Below the pieces are notes generated by a model that had not been told where the DNA came from, did not search any database, and worked only from the letters and a program-made list of their open reading frames with translations. Made by a program: the position numbers and the translations under genes. A stretch of 37,767 nt of DNA from Bacteroidales bacterium. GTDB lineage: Bacteria; Bacteroidota; Bacteroidia; Bacteroidales; UBA3663. Below are positions 32,328 through 37,767 of the stretch, one piece after another (position 1 is the stretch's first letter; every line of letters begins with the position of its first letter). The stretch spans positions 1-37,767 of the forward strand of contig JAEDEY010000011.1 of assembly GCA_016293065.1 (NCBI GenBank). Reading direction: 5' to 3'.

Positions 32328-33074
32328 ATGAACAAAAGATTTTTCATCACTCTCTGTATTTGTGCTTTATTTGTCATATCGATGGCAAAAGGCAAACGTG
32401 TGCTGTTTATCGGAGACTCTATTACTGATGGTGCCTGGGGCAACAGCAAGGTGTGGAATGCCTCATCCGACCAACGCGACCAGAACGACATGAACCATAT
32501 CTATGGTCATGGCTACATGATGATTGCTGCATCATATTTTGAGGCTCTCTATCCCGAAGAGGGCTGGACATTCTGGAATCGTGGCATAAGCGGCAACACT
32601 CTCGACGATCTTGCTCTACGCTGGCAGAACGATGTCCTCAACCTTGACCCCGATGTGGTGTCGATACTGGTTGGCACCAACGATGTCGAACAGGCATTGA
32701 ACGATGGTCGAACCATCGACGTTCAAACATGGGACAAGAAGCTTCGCTCGCTTCTCAATGATGTGAAGAAACAGAAGCCTATGGTTAAGTTCGTGCTCTG
32801 TACTCCATTTGTGGCTAAGACTGGATGGAGAGGTGAGAGCGACAACTACCCACAGCGGCAACAGATGATAGATTCGCTGGTCGAGGTCTTTGTAGGTATC
32901 TGCAACGACTATAATGCCTCGCTTGTTCCATTCCACACTCTTGTGGCAGAGGCCATTGCATCTACTCCATATCTTCCAGCGAACTATTGGATCTGGGATG
33001 GCATCCACCCAACTCCCGCCATGCACTACCGAATGGCGCAGATGTGGATCAGCAATTCTGAGCTGGTTTATTGA
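32328..33074 (+). CDS. Secreted SGNH/GDSL hydrolase
   Basis: A 248-residue serine hydrolase with a signal peptide (MNKRFFITLCICALFVISMA). Block I is FIGDSITDG with S31 as nucleophile. Block II is RGISGNT (G89, N90), block III is VGTNDV (N118), and block V is DGIHPT with D224 and H227. The sequence fits the GDSL lipase/acylhydrolase family, members of which deacetylate plant or host glycans in Bacteroidales. Substrate is not deducible. It starts 67 bases after recQ and converges on the Dna2-like helicase gene with 16 bases between the stops and no obvious terminator. Confidence 0.92.
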   Translation: MNKRFFITLCICALFVISMAKGKRVLFIGDSITDGAWGNSKVWNASSDQRDQNDMNHIYGHGYMMIAASYFEALYPEEGWTFWNRGISGNTLDDLALRWQNDVLNLDPDVVSILVGTNDVEQALNDGRTIDVQTWDKKLRSLLNDVKKQKPMVKFVLCTPFVAKTGWRGESDNYPQRQQMIDSLVEVFVGICNDYNASLVPFHTLVAEAIASTPYLPANYWIWDGIHPTPAMHYRMAQMWISNSELVY

Positions 33075-33090
33075 CCCACAGCGTTCTCTG

Positions 33091-36000
33091 TCATGGATTA
33101 AGAGCAGGAACGTCGAAATCTCCTGAAACATACCTGTCTTTCGCTATTTCGAAATAAGACTGATGTGCGCGAAGAAACTCGATGAGCTTGCCGAAGGTAT
33201 AGTTGGCCGACAGTAATGTGGCATTGCCAACCATGATCAGATGCTCTTCAGCACGTGTCATGGCAACATTGAGCTTGCGGTCGATGATGCTTCCATCCCA
33301 ATCCTCAAACACATTGTTGGTCAGGAATTTCATCTGGTAATATAGCTGCACGGTAAAGCCATAGATTATATATTTTCGCTGACTTCCTTGATACCGCTCG
33401 ACCGTGTCGATGGTTATGTCTCGCAAGGTCTTGTTGCCATATTTTTCTATTGTATTCCTGATAGCTGCAATCTGGTTACGGTATGGCACAATGACTCCTA
33501 TCGTCTCTGTGGCATCAAAATGTGCTTTTTCTATCTCATAGATTCGCAATACGGTTGCAGCAATTATGTCTGCTTCAATCTGATTGACCTTGTCGGAAGG
33601 TGTATTGCTTGGCAAGTCGGCATTGATAAAAGCTATTCTGCGTGTACGCAAGATATTGTCAATGCCATTTGACGATGTTCCAGCCAATGGCAACGACCGA
33701 TTCTGATGTTTCAATGGCACCTCTTCCAGGGCGCTGTTGTAGAATGTCTGGTTAGGGAATGCCGCAATATCATGATGCATACGTCCTTGACGGTTAAGCA
33801 TATACACCACTTTCGGGTCTTGATGATAGCGAAGCAACATACGTTCGAAGAGCGACAAGCGGCAATCGGTCAGATTTATGTCCCATAGTATTTTGTCGTT
33901 CACCTTCGAAACTTCTGGTGTCTGTTGAACTACTGCTGGCAGCTGTTTGTGGTCTCCTATCAGTACCATCTTGGCTATCGAAGGCTTGCCATCGTTATGC
34001 GCACTCAATATGCCCAGGAGATGTGGCTCAAGAATCTGCGATGCTTCATCAACAATCGCCAAACTGAACTGTTTGAGTTTCAGCAAAGACAGTTGCGAAT
34101 TCATGGCTGTGGTCGTAGCAGCTATCACGCGAGTCTTGGCTATGAGCTGTCTCAACTGCTCTATGTTGCTACATTGTTGTGCTCTGTTGCTCAGTAGGTT
34201 ATCTTTATATTCTGGCGAACATGTCATGTCTCCTCCAAGCCTTATGAAATCTATCTTTTCACGATGGAGCTTGCTGCAAATCTCATCGACAGCTCTATTG
34301 GTATAAGAAAGCAGCAGCACCGAACTGTCAGGCTCGGTGAGTTGTTCCTTAAGCGTGTTCATAAGTCCGAATGATGTCTTGCCTGTTCCTGGAGGACCGA
34401 TAATCAGGAACAGATCGTTGGCTTGCTTGACGCGCAACATTAGGTCGTTGAATGTGCCATAGTCGCCATTCAGCTGCTTTCGTTCATCTGTTTCAGGCTC
34501 ACGTTGCAGAAGCACCAGATCCTTGCGACTCTGTGGAGCAGACAGGAAAGCCTGCATACCTCTGTAAAGCGAGGCGTATGATGCTTCTATGAAGTCGTGT
34601 TCGATAGCCCATTGCCGGTGACTGTCTCTCAAGAAAACCCGCTTGTTCGATTGTGCAGCCCTGAGCGACAGGTCTATTTTTCCAGACTCTATTTTTTTGA
34701 TAGTACACCTGAATACCATTGATTTTCGGGCATCAGGTTCTTTGCCTGCATCATAGGCATAGAGAATGACGATGTCTCCAGTTCGGAAGTTCGACATATC
34801 ATTCGATTCTGTTTCCGAAAAACTCAGACACACTTCCTCGATATTTCCTTCGGTCTGTTCATTGGGCGAGACAAGCGTCAGCCTGTCATAAATATTGCCA
34901 GCTTGCAGTTTTTCTTCCAGTGTGTCATACCATTTGGCTGCGAAGCCCGAATTTTCCTTGCTCTGATTGCCCATTTTCGACAAGACATGCTCATTGGCAA
35001 TGAAAGTGAAGAATCGGTAAAAATAGGCTCGCTCGAGTTCCGAGGATTGCCGAATCGGCTCCAACACTTCTGCAATCTGCTGTCGCTGATATTTGTTCCA
35101 TAACGTATTGTTGATCTTCTTGATATTCAACTGCTCTGGTGTCAGCTCACCGAGCATCTTTATCGTGTCTTCATCCATGAGCTGCATCTCCGTCCATGCA
35201 ATTCCATTACGCACCTTTATTGCCCTGAACATCAACTCAGGAGCCCAGCTTAATCCACAGAGGCTTTCTGCATACTTCGAATACAACAGAAAGGCATGGA
35301 GCTTGCCATCATTCTGTTCGTAAATTTCGCGGAAATTATAGCGAATGATCATCATATACAGAAGCATCTGCACATAATGTTCTTCCTTGAACTTTGGCAC
35401 TCTGAAGTTGTCGTAAGGGAACTCTCCCTTGCCCGATTTCTGTTCGAGCAGGAGCTTATAGTCCATCTGCAACATATCCATACGGCCTTGAAGTCCCAGC
35501 ATCTCTGAAAAGAACGATGGCTCGACCATACACTCTTGCGGATCAAACGAAGAGATGTTATGGGGAAGTGTCTTATTCACAGCCTTTGCGATGTTCTTTT
35601 GCTGTCTCTGAGCTTCGTCATGAAACGATGCTCCTATCCCCACCGTGAGCAGACCTATGGCATGGTTTTGCCAGAATGTCTTCACGCTATCTTTATATGT
35701 GTGACCATCGGGCAGCTTATGCAGCTGTTCGTCAAGCAGCTGTCCTGCAAAATTACCCATCACCGTGGCTTCTGTACTATGAGAAGGCTCCAGTTTCTTT
35801 ATGAGGTTGACCAACGGAGATTCGGCATAGTTGGTAAAGCAATGGGCAACAGTGGATATATCTACCAGATAGTCAGGCTCAAAGATGATGAGCTCGGGAT
35901 AGACGACTCCTTCCCTTTCGCGAGGACGTATCAGATTCAGTTGTGTCCCTTGGCGGAACATATCTCGCAGATACGACCAGTCGAAGGTAGCTGATTCAGT

Positions 36001-36540
36001 GTCTTTTGAATAGCGTATCTTAACTTCCGAAACATCGTCGAGATTATCGGCTGAAGCATAAACGAAGTCATTGTCCCACCGTTCGACGATGACTCTCAGT
36101 TTTTCGCATTTCAGCAATTCGCGCGAATGATGCCTTTCGTCGGTTGCAGGGAACTTCTTACTGAGACTCACGGGAATGGGTTCGTCATAAATGAATGACA
36201 CAAACTGAGCAATATTACGCAAATCATGATAGAACCATTTCTCCAAGTCCGATTCGGCCAACTCAACTCGTTTGCGCAATCTCACACGAGTGTCGTTGGC
36301 GTGTTGGCACATCTCTTTCGATGCGCCATGTTCTTTCAGCAGGTAATCAGTCTTGGCAAAAGGGCCAAAGATATGCAGGTTGTTGCCCGAAGTGTTCTGA
36401 TCAACACACTGCTGGAACACCCTGTTTATGACATTATATGCCTTACGGTAATCAGCGACCAAAGTCAAAGACTTTTCCAGCGTATTGAAGAAATCTCTTG
36501 CCGACTCTGGTTCATAAACCTTACTATTGATTTGCGACAT
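33091..36540 (-). CDS. Dna2-like PD-(D/E)XK nuclease-helicase fusion
   Basis: A 1149-residue protein, presumably cytosolic. The N-terminal half contains a PD-(D/E)XK-type nuclease site: D355 in LQGRMDML, then E366 and K368 in LLLEQKSGKG (spacing D-x10-ExK). The C-terminal half is a superfamily 1B helicase of the Dna2/Upf1 type. It has Walker A GPPGTGKTS (K721), DEAS (D831, E832), GDHKQLPAVV, NRQGRMHHDIA, DTVERYQGSQRKYI and LNVAMTRAEEHLIM near the end. The same order is found in eukaryotic Dna2. The iron-sulfur cysteine pattern of Dna2 and AddB nucleases was not found after K368. A likely role is end resection or flap processing; a defence role is possible but unsupported by neighbours. Confidence 0.9.
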   Translation of the reverse strand: MSQINSKVYEPESARDFFNTLEKSLTLVADYRKAYNVINRVFQQCVDQNTSGNNLHIFGPFAKTDYLLKEHGASKEMCQHANDTRVRLRKRVELAESDLEKWFYHDLRNIAQFVSFIYDEPIPVSLSKKFPATDERHHSRELLKCEKLRVIVERWDNDFVYASADNLDDVSEVKIRYSKDTESATFDWSYLRDMFRQGTQLNLIRPREREGVVYPELIIFEPDYLVDISTVAHCFTNYAESPLVNLIKKLEPSHSTEATVMGNFAGQLLDEQLHKLPDGHTYKDSVKTFWQNHAIGLLTVGIGASFHDEAQRQQKNIAKAVNKTLPHNISSFDPQECMVEPSFFSEMLGLQGRMDMLQMDYKLLLEQKSGKGEFPYDNFRVPKFKEEHYVQMLLYMMIIRYNFREIYEQNDGKLHAFLLYSKYAESLCGLSWAPELMFRAIKVRNGIAWTEMQLMDEDTIKMLGELTPEQLNIKKINNTLWNKYQRQQIAEVLEPIRQSSELERAYFYRFFTFIANEHVLSKMGNQSKENSGFAAKWYDTLEEKLQAGNIYDRLTLVSPNEQTEGNIEEVCLSFSETESNDMSNFRTGDIVILYAYDAGKEPDARKSMVFRCTIKKIESGKIDLSLRAAQSNKRVFLRDSHRQWAIEHDFIEASYASLYRGMQAFLSAPQSRKDLVLLQREPETDERKQLNGDYGTFNDLMLRVKQANDLFLIIGPPGTGKTSFGLMNTLKEQLTEPDSSVLLLSYTNRAVDEICSKLHREKIDFIRLGGDMTCSPEYKDNLLSNRAQQCSNIEQLRQLIAKTRVIAATTTAMNSQLSLLKLKQFSLAIVDEASQILEPHLLGILSAHNDGKPSIAKMVLIGDHKQLPAVVQQTPEVSKVNDKILWDINLTDCRLSLFERMLLRYHQDPKVVYMLNRQGRMHHDIAAFPNQTFYNSALEEVPLKHQNRSLPLAGTSSNGIDNILRTRRIAFINADLPSNTPSDKVNQIEADIIAATVLRIYEIEKAHFDATETIGVIVPYRNQIAAIRNTIEKYGNKTLRDITIDTVERYQGSQRKYIIYGFTVQLYYQMKFLTNNVFEDWDGSIIDRKLNVAMTRAEEHLIMVGNATLLSANYTFGKLIEFLRAHQSYFEIAKDRYVSGDFDVPALNP

Positions 36541-36560
36541 AATCCTTTCTGTTGTATTTG

Positions 36561-36568
36561 CAAAATTA
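36561..36568 (-). promoter_or_regulatory. Probable -7 element for the Dna2-like gene
   Basis: The minus strand reads TAATTTTG, ending 20 bases before ATG 36540. It is a good TAnnTTTG match, with no certain -33 box. Confidence 0.55.
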
Positions 36569-36690
36569 CATAAAATATGTATTTGCTTGCCAAATGCGAA
36601 CGATTTTCTGCATCATTAATGTATATTTTCAATGCTCTTTATTGTTTTTTTTGTGCGAAACAAGATTATTTTGCAAATAAGAGTGATAAC

Positions 36691-37041
36691 TCATGTCGCA
36701 TAATATCCTTGCATACCCATTTCTTTGGCAACAAAATAGTTGTACTTTTCGTCGTCAATAGGATAATCCCAACAGCCAAGCTGATGGAAGATCTCTCCTC
36801 CAAAGCCTTGTTTGAACCTATAGAGGCCATACATCGGATGTGAGGGATCGGAATTAGGAGAAACGCCAAACATATCGTACTCTGTGCAATCGCATTTCTT
36901 CGCAATCTGCATCGCCTTCCATTGCAAGGCATAGGTAGGCATCAGGTTGCGCATACTTGACGATGATGCGCCATAGAGGTATGTGGCTCGGTGGGGCCGA
37001 CAGTACAAGAAACATTGCCTTGCCAGACGTTTAGTTTGACA
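36691..37041 (-). pseudogene. 5'-truncated FemA/FemB-family peptidyltransferase gene
   Basis: The visible frame encodes about the last third of a FemAB-family protein, the enzymes that add amino acids to the peptidoglycan cross-bridge. Recognisable blocks are RATYLYGASSS, RNLMPTYALQWKAMQIAKK, TEYDMFGVSPN, YGLYRFKQGFGGE and the C-terminal GCWDYPI. Reading upstream on the - strand the similarity stops within about 20 residues and an in-frame TAG is met at 37042-37044; no other frame continues the N-terminal part. A normal member has 300 or more residues. The locus has therefore lost its 5' portion by deletion or rearrangement, or the assembly is wrong here. Confidence 0.75.
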
Positions 37042-37227
37042 CTATGACACTTTGTCACCTCAACAGACTGATTTAGATAATTTGTGGACAAGACAACACT
37101 CACAATCGAGTCATTGGGAACTATGTCTTATAATCTCGGATTTGGAAAGGGTTTAACCATAAGTAATCTGTCCAAAGCTAATCAAGAGAGATAATAACTT
37201 TGCAAAAATTATTAGCAGGATAAAATA
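37042..37227. other. Gene-free stretch at the femAB break point
   Basis: No coding frame is visible here. TGACACT occurs twice (37037-37043 and 37045-37051), and TGACACTTTGTCA at 37045-37057 is a short perfect hairpin with a three-base loop. TAACTTTG at 37195-37202 is a + strand match to the -7 consensus, but it points into the 3' end of a - strand gene and has no + strand gene after it. Confidence 0.4.
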
Positions 37228-37767
37228 TCAGAATGGATAACCGACTGCCAAATGATAACCCAAGTTTCCAAAAAACGACCCTGTCGGATTGTAATATTTG
37301 TCTTTGGTGCTCGATGGGTCATGGATCGGAATGCCAATATCCATGCGCACTACAAGCATACTCAAATCGTAACGGATGCCAAGTCCGACGTCGGTGGCAA
37401 TCTGATTCAGGAAACCCTTTCCTGTGAACTGTCCGTTGGGGCGTGTTTCCTCGTTGCGTATTGTCCAGATATTACCGGCATCGGCGAACAACGCTCCTTT
37501 TAGATCGCCCGATATCGGGAAACGCAGTTCGACATTGGCCTCAAGCTTGATATCGCCTGTCTGATCCATGTATGAATAACGGTTTTCTCCTGGAACAAAG
37601 TGTCCTGGACCTATTCCCCTTATACTGAATCCTCGAAGGGAATTGGCGCCTCCGATGTAGAACTGCTCGCTGTAAGGCGCCACCTCCGAGTTGCCATAGG
37701 CATATATGACACCGCCATAGAGTCGGCTTGCAAGCACCACATCGTCCTTGATGGTGAAATAGTTGCG
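37228..37767 (-). CDS. BamA/TamA-family outer-membrane protein, C-terminal barrel (partial)
   Basis: The last 179 residues of an Omp85-superfamily beta-barrel; the gene continues beyond the right edge of the window. Visible family features are EQFYIGGANSLRGFSIRGIGPG, which is the RGF/Y block that follows the barrel middle, then LEANVELRFPI, LFADAGNIW, DVGLGIRYDLSMLVVRMDIGIPI and the terminal HLAVGYPF ending in an aromatic residue as required for barrel assembly. In Bacteroidetes such proteins include BamA itself and the TamL lipoprotein. Without the N-terminus and POTRA domains these cannot be told apart, though the short form with PIHDP near the end suggests TamL. Confidence 0.88.
   Translation of the reverse strand, partial: RNYFTIKDDVVLASRLYGGVIYAYGNSEVAPYSEQFYIGGANSLRGFSIRGIGPGHFVPGENRYSYMDQTGDIKLEANVELRFPISGDLKGALFADAGNIWTIRNEETRPNGQFTGKGFLNQIATDVGLGIRYDLSMLVVRMDIGIPIHDPSSTKDKYYNPTGSFFGNLGYHLAVGYPF

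Noticed and set aside
33091..36540. Reading the Dna2-like gene as part of an anti-phage defence island
   Set aside because: Neighbours are housekeeping or envelope genes and no accompanying defence, mobility or toxin genes are present.
36667..36681. Near-palindrome TTATTTTGCAAATAA before the femAB remnant
   Set aside because: Common in AT-rich intergenic DNA and at no informative distance from a start codon.
1..37767. CRISPR array, tRNA or rRNA genes
   Set aside because: No regularly spaced repeats, no T-arm/acceptor pairings and no rRNA-like sequence were noticed while reading the intergenic stretches; this was by eye, not by a search program.

Overview
Organism: the window looks like a chromosomal segment of a Bacteroidales bacterium, most likely Prevotella-like (inference). 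Several things point there. Promoters carry the Bacteroidetes -7 motif TAnnTTTG (often TATCTTTG), and Shine-Dalgarno sites are weak. The gene content is typical of the order: DUF4492-cydA-cydB, a sigma-54 activator-LptE-TPR-SecG cluster, a CCDC81-type HU/SPOR protein, DUF4250-YicC, and secreted GH31/GH43/GH127 enzymes. I saw no rRNA, tRNA, CRISPR array, prophage or complete insertion sequence. Layout: (1) 1-1743, a transposase remnant, then an AlaX-type tRNA editing protein, a flavin reductase and a Bcp peroxiredoxin. (2) 1862-7884, three secreted glycosidases (GH31, GH43 with a CBM6-like tail, GH127) on the + strand, ending at a strong hairpin. (3) 8026-9261, a lipoprotein of unknown function on the - strand. 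(4) 9424-12335, the cytochrome bd oxidase operon on the - strand. (5) 12524-14850, a 39-residue lipoprotein, cysK, a nitroreductase and an MmcQ/YjbR protein. (6) 15079-17551, a - strand pair: an AmgK-like sugar kinase fused to a RapZ C-terminal domain, then a threonine-aldolase-like enzyme. (7) 17689-20467, sigma-54 activator, lptE, a TPR-like protein and secG. (8) 20619-26392, a long compact - strand run: DUF3298 lipoprotein, rsmG, metallo-hydrolase, DUF4250, yicC, gmk, nadD, DUF5063, DEDDy exonuclease, small membrane protein. (9) 26476-33074, TPR protein, HU/SPOR protein, recJ, recQ and an SGNH hydrolase on the + strand. (10) 33091-37767, a Dna2-like nuclease-helicase, a 5'-truncated FemAB gene and the C-terminal barrel of a BamA/TamA-family protein that runs off the window. 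How the genes work together: the glycosidases look like a small plant-arabinoside/xyloside module without SusC/SusD. CydAB-DUF4492 supports microaerobic respiration, and Bcp, the flavin reductase and the nitroreductase suit an anaerobe that meets oxygen. The sigma-54/LptE/SecG and BamA/TamA genes serve envelope biogenesis, and RecJ, RecQ and the Dna2-like protein serve DNA repair. Most of the window is ordinary core genome. The most noteworthy points are the kinase-RapZ fusion, a seven-A tract at the HU/SPOR-recJ junction where one extra base would give a TAATG stop-start coupling, two small genes (DUF4250 and a 56-residue membrane protein) joined to neighbours by ATGA overlaps, and the broken femAB locus. 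No obviously new multi-gene system could be demonstrated from sequence alone.
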